The position numbers and the translations under genes are program-made. Positions 1 through 8,069 of a stretch of 64,000 bases of DNA are shown one piece after another (within the stretch, counting starts at the first letter, position 1; each line of letters opens with the position of its first letter). The notes beneath the pieces are model-generated. The model made no database searches, was not told where the DNA came from, and worked only from the letters and a program-made list of their open reading frames with translations. Source of the DNA: Streptomyces nymphaeiformis (lineage in GTDB: Bacteria > Actinomycetota > Actinomycetes > Streptomycetales > Streptomycetaceae); assembly GCF_014203895.1 (NCBI RefSeq), contig NZ_JACHJY010000007.1, positions 372,001 through 436,000 of the forward strand. The letters run 5' to 3'.

Positions 1-527
1 GGGTCCGTCCCTGCCGCCTCGGGCTGGTCGATGTCGCGGAGCCAGCCGTGTGCGGCGACCGCGTCGAGGACCACCTCCGGGCCGGTGAACGGCACGACGG
101 GCTGGTCCCGGGCGTCGAGCGCGACGAGGAAGTCGGCCACGGCCTCGCCAGGTACATCGGGGGTGAAGTAGGCCGACCACCCAGCGAGCGGACTGCTCGT
201 GCCCGGACGGGCGGAGATCTGCCAGGCGATCGGCAGCTCCCCCAGATAGAACGGCTCGTCCGGCAGACACCATTGGGCCCACCGGAGGGTGTCAGGGCTG
301 ATGTGCAGGACGGTGCTGCGCAGGACCTGGCGGTCCTCGTCCGGCTCGTCGCGACCGCGGACGATCGTCAGGCTCGACCAGCCCAGGCCGGAGAGCGTGT
401 CGGCGACGGTGTCATAGAGGCGCTTGTCGTCACCGGCCAGGTGCCGGGGGCCGACCCAGAACGCGGGCTGTCCGCCGTGCGGCGTGGACGGGACGAGCGG
501 AAAGTCGGGGTACAGGGGCGCCTCCAA
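1..527 (-). CDS. DUF317 (SPDY) domain protein, 3' end cut by window edge
   Basis: The leftward frame is open from position 527 to the window edge, about 175 residues. It contains the family opening GPRHLAGDD near residue 30 and later Trp-rich stretches (WAQWCLPDEPFYLG, WQISARPGTSSP) as in the other DUF317 proteins here. DUF317/SPDY proteins are common in Streptomyces and have no established function. The in-frame stop of the upstream gene (543-545) limits the start. TTG at 525-527 is the only usual start codon before the conserved region and is used here. It is third in a leftward group with the genes ending at 543 and 933. The C-terminus lies outside the window. Confidence 0.75.
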   Translation of the reverse strand, partial: MEAPLYPDFPLVPSTPHGGQPAFWVGPRHLAGDDKRLYDTVADTLSGLGWSSLTIVRGRDEPDEDRQVLRSTVLHISPDTLRWAQWCLPDEPFYLGELPIAWQISARPGTSSPLAGWSAYFTPDVPGEAVADFLVALDARDQPVVPFTGPEVVLDAVAAHGWLRDIDQPEAAGTD

Positions 528-542
528 GGGCTCGATGCGGTT

Positions 543-833
543 CTACTTGCCGCCGGCACTGCGGCGAGGGCGGCGTGAGGGTGCCTGGACGGGTTCCTGC
601 CAGGTCAGGGCGACGGCGACCTCCGGGGGCAGGTGACCGAGCTGGGTGTTCTCGGCACGTCCCTCGGCGAGGTAGACGACGGTCTGGCCGGTCTGATCCA
701 CGGACTGCACGACCTGCGCCAGCCGGTGGGCCGTCGGAAAAAACGGGTTCATGGCCTGGCGGACCGGAGCATCACGGTCGCAGCGGGACAACAGGTCGGC
801 GAGGTCGCCGACGGTCATCTCCGGGGACGTCAT
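543..833 (-). CDS. small conserved hypothetical protein (96 aa)
   Basis: A 96-residue protein with a Lys/Arg-rich tail (RRPRRSAGGK). It starts MTSPEMTVGDLADLL and contains a helix-rich N-terminal half followed by a short beta-like stretch (QTVVYLAEG). I do not recognise a family. It lies between two DUF317-type genes on the same strand with gaps of about 15 and 100 bp, so it is probably co-transcribed with them. ATG at 833 was chosen because a purine-rich GGAGG precedes it. No signal peptide or membrane segment is visible. Confidence 0.6.
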   Translation of the reverse strand: MTSPEMTVGDLADLLSRCDRDAPVRQAMNPFFPTAHRLAQVVQSVDQTGQTVVYLAEGRAENTQLGHLPPEVAVALTWQEPVQAPSRRPRRSAGGK

Positions 834-932
834 GAAGTACCTCCTGGGTGAGGAAAGCGATGAGCGGTGGAACCGGCCGGCGGTTCCGCCAGCCGCCTCG
901 GAGCGAGGGGCTCCAGGGGGACGCTTCCTCTG

Positions 933-1286
933 TCACACACGACGCGAGGTCTCCAGCACGCGCGCCACGGCGGCGGCCACGATCTCGGCCGGCGTCTCGG
1001 TGTCGAACGACAGAGAATAGCCGCGCACCTTGTCCGTACCGGTGACGGCGATCTTCCATCCCTCCCCGTTGGTGCCGGGGCGGCCGAGCGGGAACCAGCC
1101 AAGGTAGAACCGGCCGTCCTTCGAGCTGACGTGCACGTCCGCGCGGTCGTCCACGACGAGGTGGAAGTCCTCCGCGGAGAACAGGTCCATGACGAGCGTG
1201 GGCTGGCCGGGACCGAGTTGCCACTCGCGAAGCCGAAGTGCTTTTACGTTCGTGGAGAATCCAGGGCTCACGGAAGCCATGGTCAC
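933..1286 (-). CDS. DUF317-like short protein (117 aa)
   Basis: A 117-residue protein resembling one half of a DUF317/SPDY protein: a beta-rich core with SSKDGRFYLGWFPLG, GWKIAVTGTDK and the closing TPAEIVAAAVARVLET, which matches the 'sTPxExvxaftxaL' ending of the family. Full-size members in this window carry two such units. GTG at 1286 is preceded by GAGGTG at suitable spacing. An alternative ATG lies at 1280. It is first in the short leftward group, and its upstream region faces the rightward gene at 1768. Function is unknown. Confidence 0.65.
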   Translation of the reverse strand: MTMASVSPGFSTNVKALRLREWQLGPGQPTLVMDLFSAEDFHLVVDDRADVHVSSKDGRFYLGWFPLGRPGTNGEGWKIAVTGTDKVRGYSLSFDTETPAEIVAAAVARVLETSRRV

Positions 1287-1767
1287 GGGCTATCACCTCT
1301 TTGACCTGGGGTTTCTTGCGAGATCGTCTACGTTGACATGCCCCTGCCCGCGTTGGCCAGTCTTTCCGCGGTCCTTCCTGTCTGCCCCCAGCGAACTAGG
1401 CCGTCGTTAGGCGTGTGGGCTCCCAAGGACCGCGCCATATTCTCAGTGGCAGCTGCATTCCCGGACCACATATGACCCCGCGCTGATATGTGCACCTGGG
1501 CCCACCCGAGCCCTCATCCCGACATGGGCATCAGGAGGCGGCACGTTCACCGTCGCCGTGACCCGCCGTTCGGCAAGTACTCGGAACGGTGGCATGGTGG
1601 CTGGCGGCTGAACCGGACGGACCCTCGATCGTTAGATGCACATCCCTCCGGAGGGCTCGCAAACGTCGACACCAACAACTGACTGGCCTCCGGCCCTGGT
1701 CCGTCGACTAGCCCTCACGTCACGTACCTGCCTACCGCACGGCCATTCTCTGTGGTTGGGTTCGCGC
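1287..1767. other. divergent intergenic region without a recognised gene
   Basis: About 480 bp between the leftward DUF317-like gene and the rightward gene at 1768. No convincing coding frame, RNA gene or repeat was found. It must carry the promoters for both directions. A TTGACA hexamer occurs at about 1333-1338 but has no convincing -10 partner. Confidence 0.4.
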
Positions 1768-2508
1768 ATGAGCGCGGAGATCATCGAAATAGACCGGCCG
1801 GGCGAGTGGCCAGCAGAGCTGACTTCCTGGGTGAAGACCGCGGCCGATCTGGTGCGAGGGATCAAGACGTACGACAAGTTGCGCGAGGACGGCGATCTCG
1901 GCGCCTTCGATCCCGGGCTGCGGGAACTGCTCGCGGGCCGACTGGTGCGCACCTTCCACGCAACGCGCCTCCTCGACTACGAGGTGGACGACATCAGAAG
2001 CAGTGGCCTGCTCCGCCTTACCCCGCAGCTCCTCCAGGCCCGCCGGGACAAAGCTCTCGCCTCCCAAGTGATCACCGAGAAGGAGCACCGCACCCTCACC
2101 GAGTCCGATGCCTTCGAGACCGACCCCTACGTGGAATACCGCCTGGGAAAGGTGTGCGTCGTCGGGAACCGTCAGGCCCTGCATGACCGCCGAATCGTCG
2201 GGGACCAGCTCAGTCTCTGGGGCGGCGAGGCCCAGTACAGCAGCGGGGCCTGGGAGGACTTGGCGAGCGACCGCGTCAAGAAGCTCGGGCAGCCGGCGCT
2301 CGTCGTGCCGCTGCTCGACGTCTCGGATTCGAAGGTCGCGGTCCTGACCACCGAGCTGATCTACCCCTTCGTGGGCAGCTACCTGGGCCTGGAGAGCGTC
2401 GGCTGCCTGATCGACTACGAGGCCGACGTCCCGGGCGACCGGATCGAGGCCGTGTGGCGCCCCGGGGACGCCGAGTACGACGTGTTCGAGCGCTTCCCTC
2501 GGAGCTGA
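1768..2508 (+). CDS. hypothetical protein with ADP-ribosyltransferase-like N-terminal pattern (246 aa)
   Basis: A 246-residue soluble protein. The stretch LVRTFHATRLLDYEV, then DIRSSGLLRL, near residues 55-80, follows the 'yHgTr...eI...GL' pattern of ART/PARP-like folds. LWGGEAQYSSGAW further on fits the same kind of protein. No family is firmly recognised. ATG at 1768 is preferred to the upstream in-frame ATG at 1636, because the intervening translation (Pro/Thr/Leu rich) does not look conserved. A strong hairpin terminator follows directly. It could be an effector, toxin or antiphage protein, but this is inference from weak motif similarity. Confidence 0.6.
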   Translation: MSAEIIEIDRPGEWPAELTSWVKTAADLVRGIKTYDKLREDGDLGAFDPGLRELLAGRLVRTFHATRLLDYEVDDIRSSGLLRLTPQLLQARRDKALASQVITEKEHRTLTESDAFETDPYVEYRLGKVCVVGNRQALHDRRIVGDQLSLWGGEAQYSSGAWEDLASDRVKKLGQPALVVPLLDVSDSKVAVLTTELIYPFVGSYLGLESVGCLIDYEADVPGDRIEAVWRPGDAEYDVFERFPRS

Positions 2509-2517
2509 CCTCCGGCA

Positions 2518-2552
2518 GCGTCAGGGCCTTCCGCACGTGTGAGCCCTGACGC
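2518..2552 (+). terminator. hairpin terminator after the 246-aa gene
   Basis: Perfect 10-bp stem GCGTCAGGGC / GCCCTGACGC (2518-2527 and 2543-2552) starting 10 bp after the stop of the gene ending at 2508. There is no T-run, as is usual in Streptomyces. Confidence 0.75.
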
Positions 2553-2649
2553 AGAGGCGCTTCTGCTCCTCGGAGAGGTCTGCGGGCGCCTTCCGTTCCC
2601 GTGCGCCAGTGGCTGGGGCACTGTCAGTGTGTGCATCTAGCCTGCCGGG

Positions 2650-3687
2650 ATGACCAGATATCCGTCGGGAGATGCGAGTCCTCGCGGCGTTCCCTGCCCC
2701 TCCTGCCGGGCCACGGAGAGGGAAGCCTGTCGTACGCGCAGTGGAACACCGGCCAGGCCCCACAAGGCGCGCGCTGACGAAGCCCGAGCGGCAGCACTCA
2801 GGGCGCAGAGAGAGCAGCACGAGCAACTGCGCGCCGCCGCCGAGGATGCAGCCGGTGAAGCGGCGGATCTGATCGCTCCCGTCGACCTGCCCCAGAACGT
2901 GCCCTCGGCGTTCGCTGGGGCCTGGCGCAGGCACGCCGTCCGGATCGTGGCCCACCATCTCGCCATGGAGCGAGTATTCGGTGAGACCGACCCCGTTGCC
3001 AGGCGCGTGGAGGAGCTACGGCTCGAAGCCGCTCTTCTGGGGAATCCTGCGTGGGCGAAGCAGCGGATCATCGACGGGGGCCTTCTCCGGGGTGTGTCCG
3101 TTCAGGGGGCGGTCTGGGCGCGAGGCTGGCACCACCTGATCACCCGATCTTCGCCCCGGCATCAAAATCCCAATGCCCTGCGGGAGGTGGCCGGTCGCGT
3201 CCGGGAGTGGCTCACCCCGGATCGAATCGCCGACTTCCGGGAACGCTCGTACTGGTCGCAGAGCGAGAACCCCACGCGCCGGATGACTCGGGCGCTCACC
3301 TCGGCGCTGGAGGCCCTCCAGGACCACCTCGACTATCCGAACGGCAGATGCGAGGTCACCATTCCCGTTATGACGTCCGAGAGCAGCAGCAATTACGGAC
3401 GTTCTGACGTCGCGCTGCTGTCCAGTTCTCTTGAACGACCAGACATCGTCATCGAGATCGATTCGCAGCCGAACCAGGACGCGGTGAGGAAACTGCGGTT
3501 CGCGGCCGATGCCGGTGCTCTGCCGGTCTGGGTGCGGCACGGCAAGGGACCGGTTCCCGTACTGGACGGGGTTGCCGTGATCGATGTACGTCCTGACGCT
3601 CTCGCCCGTGCAGCGCTGCGCCACCGTCCGAAGCCGGCATACGAAGGTCGTGATCCCGGCGCTGATACCGGCCCGTACCTGTGGTGA
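2650..3687 (+). CDS. zinc-finger protein with PD-(D/E)XK-like C-terminal region (345 aa)
   Basis: The N-terminus carries a zinc-binding pattern (CPSC at about residues 16-19, a third Cys near 27 and His near 38, followed by a basic Lys/Arg/Ala-rich helix), like the phage/actinobacterial Cys-His DNA-binding motif. The C-terminal third has RSDVALLSS, then IVIEIDSQPN and KLRFAADAG, consistent with a restriction-endonuclease-like core (D...E-I-D...K), followed by PVWVRHGKG. A DNA-processing or antiphage role is plausible but not proven. ATG at 2650 directly opens the zinc motif. The gene stands about 100 bp after a terminator, so it probably has its own promoter. The next gene follows after 22 bp. 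Confidence 0.65.
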   Translation: MTRYPSGDASPRGVPCPSCRATEREACRTRSGTPARPHKARADEARAAALRAQREQHEQLRAAAEDAAGEAADLIAPVDLPQNVPSAFAGAWRRHAVRIVAHHLAMERVFGETDPVARRVEELRLEAALLGNPAWAKQRIIDGGLLRGVSVQGAVWARGWHHLITRSSPRHQNPNALREVAGRVREWLTPDRIADFRERSYWSQSENPTRRMTRALTSALEALQDHLDYPNGRCEVTIPVMTSESSSNYGRSDVALLSSSLERPDIVIEIDSQPNQDAVRKLRFAADAGALPVWVRHGKGPVPVLDGVAVIDVRPDALARAALRHRPKPAYEGRDPGADTGPYLW

Positions 3688-3709
3688 CGTTCCACTGATT
3701 TCGGGCTGC

Positions 3710-4120
3710 ATGGAGGGATACCCGCTGCCGGAGCTGCTCGTTGGTCAGCGCATGGGCCAGAACATGTTGTACCGGGGCAAGCACTGGGAAGTCGCGGTCG
3801 TCCGGGCGCAGACGCGGCGGATACTGTGCCGGTGCGGGCTCGACGGCGAGCTCTGTGACGAGTGCGTCCTCGCCGGCGCCCCGGACGAGTTGCTCGTCGT
3901 GGCCCTGAAGGTGGTCAACGCCGAGGCGCTGATGCAGGGGCTGGTGATGCTGGCGTCCTCGATGGTGGTGGCCGTCGTGGAGACGGACATCGATGTCGCG
4001 ATGGCGGTTCTCGACCGGGAGGCGCTGATGTTCGCGGCGGGCCAGGAGGCGGAGCTCGACGCGTTACGGCGGTTGCGGGACGAGGGGGTAGCCCGTCCGC
4101 GGTCCTACCTCGGGCACTAG
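3710..4120 (+). CDS. hypothetical protein (136 aa)
   Basis: A soluble 136-residue protein with a cysteine pair region CRCGLDGELCDECV near residues 43-56 that could bind zinc. A long amphipathic helical second half follows (VVNAEALMQGLVMLASS, then EAELDALRRLRDEGV). It is not a family I recognise. It lies 22 bp after the zinc/nuclease-like gene and is probably in its operon. No clear Shine-Dalgarno sequence precedes the ATG at 3710. Confidence 0.55.
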   Translation: MEGYPLPELLVGQRMGQNMLYRGKHWEVAVVRAQTRRILCRCGLDGELCDECVLAGAPDELLVVALKVVNAEALMQGLVMLASSMVVAVVETDIDVAMAVLDREALMFAAGQEAELDALRRLRDEGVARPRSYLGH

Positions 4121-4261
4121 GGGCACGTGTGGGTCTGCCTCCTTCGGTGCGATGCGGCACCCGCGCTTCCGGAGACCGGCCCCGAGCAGTGACGACATGG
4201 AACCCTCTGGAGTGGCTCAAGTCCCGCACAGCCAGGCGCCGTTCTGGGAACGCTGGCCTGT

Positions 4262-4879
4262 ATGACGCCCGATGACTGGTTCAAGATGGCGCCCATAGGC
4301 GCCGCGCTCATCACCGCCTTCGCGTCCGTGTGGGTCGCGGTGGCGGGGATGAAGCGCACCGCGTTGACCGCGCTGCACACCGCCCACACCGGCCCGCGTA
4401 CCGCCGCGGTGACCGCCTTCCTGGCGGCCGTGGACGAGGCCCGTCGCAAGCCCACCCAGAAGACCGTGGATGCTGCCCGGACGGCGAAGCTCGGGATCGT
4501 GGTCCTGACCTACGGCAACCAGGCGGCGACGGTGGCCGTCCGGGAACAGGCCCGCCAGTGCGTACGGGCGCTGCGCGCCGCCCAGGACAGCCGCTCCTCC
4601 CTGGCGCAGGTCCCGGCGGAGAAGCTGTTCGATGAGCTGGAGGCCGCCGCAGCGCACGAAGCGGCCGACCTGGCCGAGCTGCGGAAGGACGTGGGTGGCG
4701 TGGACCCCATCGACTACCGCACCGGCAAGCCCTACACCGCCGACATGCAGGACGCTCTCGCGTTCGTGATGAGCGTGTATGCCGATCAGCACGCCGCCTA
4801 CCGCGACGGCCGGGCGGCGGTGGATGTCGACGGTGACGATCGCCACTCGGGCAGCATCCGCGCCGAAGCCGAGCACTAG
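4262..4879 (+). CDS. membrane-anchored hypothetical protein, probably truncated by an in-frame TAG
   Basis: The frame gives 205 residues: one N-terminal membrane segment (about residues 10-30, IGAALITAFASVWVAVAG) followed by a long helical cytoplasmic domain. The TAG at 4877-4879 is followed in the same frame by 58 further codons with strong GC3 bias to a TGA at 5054-5056, which sits just before a perfect hairpin. The intact gene was therefore probably 264 codons, and the TAG is a nonsense mutation, a sequencing error (for example CAG to TAG), or a read-through site. Family unknown. The large helical domain is compatible with a sensor or accessory protein, but no function is claimed. Confidence 0.55.
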   Translation: MTPDDWFKMAPIGAALITAFASVWVAVAGMKRTALTALHTAHTGPRTAAVTAFLAAVDEARRKPTQKTVDAARTAKLGIVVLTYGNQAATVAVREQARQCVRALRAAQDSRSSLAQVPAEKLFDELEAAAAHEAADLAELRKDVGGVDPIDYRTGKPYTADMQDALAFVMSVYADQHAAYRDGRAAVDVDGDDRHSGSIRAEAEH

Positions 4880-5056
4880 CGGGCCAAGACCGGTCTGGAC
4901 GTGCGGGGGATGATCGAAGGCAGTCACGTGCGGGAGACGCGCCGGCACCTGCGGGACCGGCACGGCGAAGCCCTTGGAGACTTGGGCCGGTACCGCAAGG
5001 AGTTCGCCGAGGCCGCCGCCGTGTGGATCGCCACTGCCCCCGAACCGCCCCGGTGA
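4880..5056 (+). pseudogene. in-frame 3' continuation of the 4262 gene after TAG
   Basis: Fifty-eight sense codons continue in frame after the TAG and keep high GC third positions. The sequence reads HVRETRRHLRDRHGEAL, then YRKEFAEAAAVWIATAP, and ends at TGA 5054-5056. It has no good independent start signal (an internal ATG at 4919 lacks a Shine-Dalgarno sequence). It is best read as the lost C-terminus of the 4262 gene. Confidence 0.5.
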
Positions 5057-5072
5057 TCCGCTGGTCAACAGT

Positions 5073-5114
5073 GGAGCCCGCCCCGTACTCTCCCGGGCAC
5101 ATGGGGCGGGCTCC
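5073..5114 (+). terminator. hairpin terminator after the 4262-5056 gene
   Basis: Perfect 12-bp stem GGAGCCCGCCCC (5073-5084) / GGGGCGGGCTCC (5103-5114). Its position 16 bp after the downstream TGA supports 5056 as the original gene end. Confidence 0.7.
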
Positions 5115-5121
5115 GCAGTCG

Positions 5122-5313
5122 TCAGCCTGGAACGCGAGCGAGGACCAGTCCTCGTAATTCCTTCGCCTTGCCGGTTTCCCTCAGGAACTTGCCGACGTTG
5201 TGGAACTGGGAGCCGGTGGTGAAGACGTCGTCGACTCCTATGGCCGTGCTCGACACGGTGCTGCCGCCTCGTGCCTGAGGAAGTGCCGCGGATCTGAGAC
5301 AGAGTGCCGACAC
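5122..5313 (-). pseudogene. remnant of a phosphoribosyltransferase gene (C-terminal part)
   Basis: The leftward translation contains VDDVFTTGSQFHNVG followed by LRETGKAKELRGLVLAR. This is the PRPP-binding signature and following strands of ComF-type phosphoribosyltransferases. Only about 50 recognisable residues remain. The N-terminal domain is missing and the upstream codons (to 5313) do not match the family. It appears to be a 5'-deleted fragment left by recombination. Confidence 0.6.
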
Positions 5314-5485
5314 GTGCTCTGAAACTGCCCCCAGAACCTACCGGTCAGCACGCTGCGTCATGCCACGAGCCACGAGACCCTACAAGGCGGCACCCACTCC
5401 GCCTACGAGCTCACTCGGCCATCGTCCCTACAAACCCTGGAAGTTCAGCGTGCTCTACACAGAGTCCCAGTTGACCGAAGCGGCC
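5314..5485. other. short intergenic stretch, nothing recognised
   Basis: No coding or structural signal is recognised between the phosphoribosyltransferase remnant and the 3' end of the DUF4209 gene. Composition is less GC-rich than the surroundings. Confidence 0.3.
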
Positions 5486-7192
5486 TCACCCTTCTGCCTC
5501 ACCGGTCGAACCGGCCGACGCCGCGCGAAGGAAGACCAACGCGGCCAGCAGGACCATCGCCGTCTGGTGGCGCGGGGGAAACGACTCCCACAGATCGTGC
5601 GCGATGGTGTTCCGGACATTCGGCCCCGCATCCGGTTCGGCGAGCAGCAACAGGAAGCTCCCGGCCCATGAGCTTCCGGCCAGGTCCGGCTTATCGTCCA
5701 GGGAGCGCAAGAGTCCGCCCAGCAGGCCGACACCGCCGGCGGCTTCTCCCTTAGCCAGGTTGATCACCGGAATGTGCCGCTTGAGGTAGCGGCGCAGGAT
5801 GCCCTCAACCAGGGGTACGGCGACGAACAAAGCGATCTCGTCGTACTCCCAGTACAGCCGGAAGGCGCGGGCCAGCAGTCTGGCGCGCTCGGCGGGAAGA
5901 ACGACCGGGCTGGTGAGTGCGGTCGTCATCTCCCGGATGCTGGGCTCGAAGCGCTCCCACAGCACATCCAGCTGATATCTGATCAGGACACCGGTCAGTT
6001 CGAGGTGGATGACGCGCTGATCGTGCCCTGGGGAGTCCTGCCGTCCCGTGTTGTGGACGAGCACCGGTCCGGCCGTGTTGATCCGGACCGTGTCAAGACG
6101 GAAAAAGGAGGGCTGCAACCCCTGTTCGTCGCCCTCGGTCGCCAATGCGGCCGGCGGAGGCGGCGGGTAGTCGGCGATGCGCCGCAGCGCGTCCTCCAGG
6201 TCCTTGGCCTCGCCGATGTGCGCACCAGCGGCATCGAGGAGTTCCTCCGGCATACCGGTGTCGAAGCGTACCTTCTGGAACTCCAGGTCCTCGCGGGTCA
6301 ACGCCTGTTGCTTCATACGGATATCCGCGTGCAGGTCGCTGAGACCCTTGTCGCGGGCATGTACGGCGGCATCGGTAAACATCATCAACTTTGCGATGCC
6401 GGTGAGCCGTTCGGCCGCGTCGGTGTAGGTGGAGGCGATGGCTCGGTTAATGCGCTCGACACCGCCCGAGTCGCCCTTGGTGACCGCCGCAAGGTCACGC
6501 AGGAAGGAGACACGGACGTGTGGATCACGCCGGTAATGCTCGGCCGCCCGCTCCGCGATGGGCAAGGCGTGGCCATGCCACTTGGACCTCTTCACGAGCG
6601 AGTTGAGCAGGGTTCCCACTACCCCGGGGCCCTCGTCACCCCTGTCCATCTCCGCCATGGCCCGGGCGTCCATGGTCGCGGCGATATCCGCGGCAGCAGG
6701 CAGGTTGACCGAGAGGGCGAGCTCGAACGCGCGCACTAGCGAGCGCGCCGCAAGGAGCCTGCCTCCCGACACCTGGGGGGCCGCCTCGAACCAGTCCGCC
6801 GACTCGACGTAGGAATCCACTGCCGCACGAAGGTGCTCGATCTTGGGACGGCCGGAGCTGACGACGTGCAGAAGGTCGTGAAGGTGGCCACGGGCACCGG
6901 GGTGTTCGGCCACTTCGGCGTACGCGGCCCAGATGTCGATCGTCCGGCTGCTGATCTGAGACAACTCACGAGGCCACGGCTGCGGCCCACCCCCTACGTA
7001 CTGGCCGACGAAGGTGCCATCGCGCAGGAAGAAGAGGAACCCAGTACGGAGCGCTTCAACGTGCTCTTCGTCCAATCCTCCGGCGGCGTCCTTCGACGCG
7101 GCGCCCAGCTTGTCGGAGATGTCGAAGTGGAACACGAAACCCTGGGACGCCGCGTCGAAGGCGGCCAGCGTCGCACTGTCGATCATGGTCAT
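5486..7192 (-). CDS. DUF4209 (HEPN-like) domain protein (568 aa)
   Basis: A 568-residue soluble, mainly helical protein. The C-terminal region contains LLLLAEPDAGPNVRN and then TIAH. This is the 'GPNlRNxiAHG' signature of DUF4209, with an R-x4-H arrangement (about Arg527 and His532) like HEPN ribonuclease motifs. The N-terminal 400 residues have no recognised domain. ATG at 7192 is preceded by GGGAG; longer upstream translation is not conserved in character. It is a single-gene unit, convergent with the phosphoribosyltransferase remnant and divergent from the 7463 gene. DUF4209 proteins are poorly characterised. An RNase or abortive-infection role is inference from the HEPN-like motif. Confidence 0.75.
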   Translation of the reverse strand: MTMIDSATLAAFDAASQGFVFHFDISDKLGAASKDAAGGLDEEHVEALRTGFLFFLRDGTFVGQYVGGGPQPWPRELSQISSRTIDIWAAYAEVAEHPGARGHLHDLLHVVSSGRPKIEHLRAAVDSYVESADWFEAAPQVSGGRLLAARSLVRAFELALSVNLPAAADIAATMDARAMAEMDRGDEGPGVVGTLLNSLVKRSKWHGHALPIAERAAEHYRRDPHVRVSFLRDLAAVTKGDSGGVERINRAIASTYTDAAERLTGIAKLMMFTDAAVHARDKGLSDLHADIRMKQQALTREDLEFQKVRFDTGMPEELLDAAGAHIGEAKDLEDALRRIADYPPPPPAALATEGDEQGLQPSFFRLDTVRINTAGPVLVHNTGRQDSPGHDQRVIHLELTGVLIRYQLDVLWERFEPSIREMTTALTSPVVLPAERARLLARAFRLYWEYDEIALFVAVPLVEGILRRYLKRHIPVINLAKGEAAGGVGLLGGLLRSLDDKPDLAGSSWAGSFLLLLAEPDAGPNVRNTIAHDLWESFPPRHQTAMVLLAALVFLRAASAGSTGEAEG

Positions 7193-7462
7193 GACTCCCT
7201 CTCCGAGAGGCTCTCCGAACGCCGTCCCGACCCGGGGGAGGCGGCAAACGCCCGCATCACGGTCCAGCTGGCACCGGGCACAGCGTAGTGGCCGAAATCT
7301 CGGCACTTCCTCGTATTTTCTTAGGTGGCCCACTACTTGGCAGACTGCCAGAGACGTGCGGTGCTCCTTCTTCGGGAAGATCCACACGGCGCTACAGCAC
7401 TTCGCCCGCCCTGGGCCGTGAAGCCGCGGCCGGGCGCGAGAAATGCACAGTTAGGGGAGAGC

Positions 7463-7849
7463 ATGGCTCAGCCGACGGCAGCAGTGGTCGCGGTGTCCGA
7501 GATGGCGGTGGTCCGGGCCTTGGAGCTGGCGGGCAACCGCCTGATGGGCCGGAACGGCCGGAGCGACCGAGGCACCCTGCAGCGCATGGCTTCTTGGGAC
7601 CGACACTCGTTCTTCCGCGTGACCGGGGAGGGGGCGGATAGGGTGCTCGTCGGCGTCTGGGAGGCTCCGGCCGCGCGCGGGGTGCCGGAGGAACTACTTC
7701 GGGTACTGGACGCCTACGTCCGGCTGCTCCTGGCGTCCGGCCACTCCTTGCATCGCTCCGACCTGGTGCAGACGCTGTCGCGGATGCCCCAGCAGGTCGT
7801 CCTGCCCTGGGAGGCGGACGAGTCGTCTGCGGCGTCTGTCACTCCGTGA
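7463..7849 (+). CDS. hypothetical protein (128 aa)
   Basis: A soluble 128-residue protein beginning MAQPTAAVVAVSEMAVV, with a central RHSFFRVTGEGADRVLVGVWEAP beta segment (interrupted here for length) and a helical end (LLRVLDAYVRLLLASG). ATG at 7463 follows GGGGAGA at good spacing. It is monocistronic, ended by the strong hairpin at 7971. I do not recognise a family. Confidence 0.55.
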   Translation: MAQPTAAVVAVSEMAVVRALELAGNRLMGRNGRSDRGTLQRMASWDRHSFFRVTGEGADRVLVGVWEAPAARGVPEELLRVLDAYVRLLLASGHSLHRSDLVQTLSRMPQQVVLPWEADESSAASVTP

Positions 7850-7970
7850 CTGGCACCGAACCGTCCGCCAGTCGACTCGTTTGGGCAGCTGGTGCTCTCG
7901 CTCCGGTGGCCGTCATGAGCGTCTGAGTTCTTAGCGGAGCGCATCGGACGCGGCCTCCCGGATGTGCCGG

Positions 7971-8003
7971 AGGCCCCGGGAACCGTGGTGGTTCCCGGGG
8001 CCT
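7971..8003. terminator. bidirectional terminator between converging genes
   Basis: Perfect 14-bp stem AGGCCCCGGGAACC / GGTTCCCGGGGCCT with loop GTGGT. It lies between the rightward gene ending at 7849 and the leftward train ending at 8070. An overlapping alternative stem GGCCTCC / GGAGGCC starts about 20 bp upstream. Confidence 0.85.
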
Positions 8004-8069
8004 CCGAGCTGGGGCGAGCGGACTGCTAGGCCGGACTTGCTGGTGCGGAACTCGTGGCTGTTCCCCCGA

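Noticed and set aside
48..578. Rightward 176-aa open frame at the window start
   Set aside because: It is the antisense shadow of the leftward DUF317 gene. Its translation is Arg/Gly/Asp-rich without motifs.
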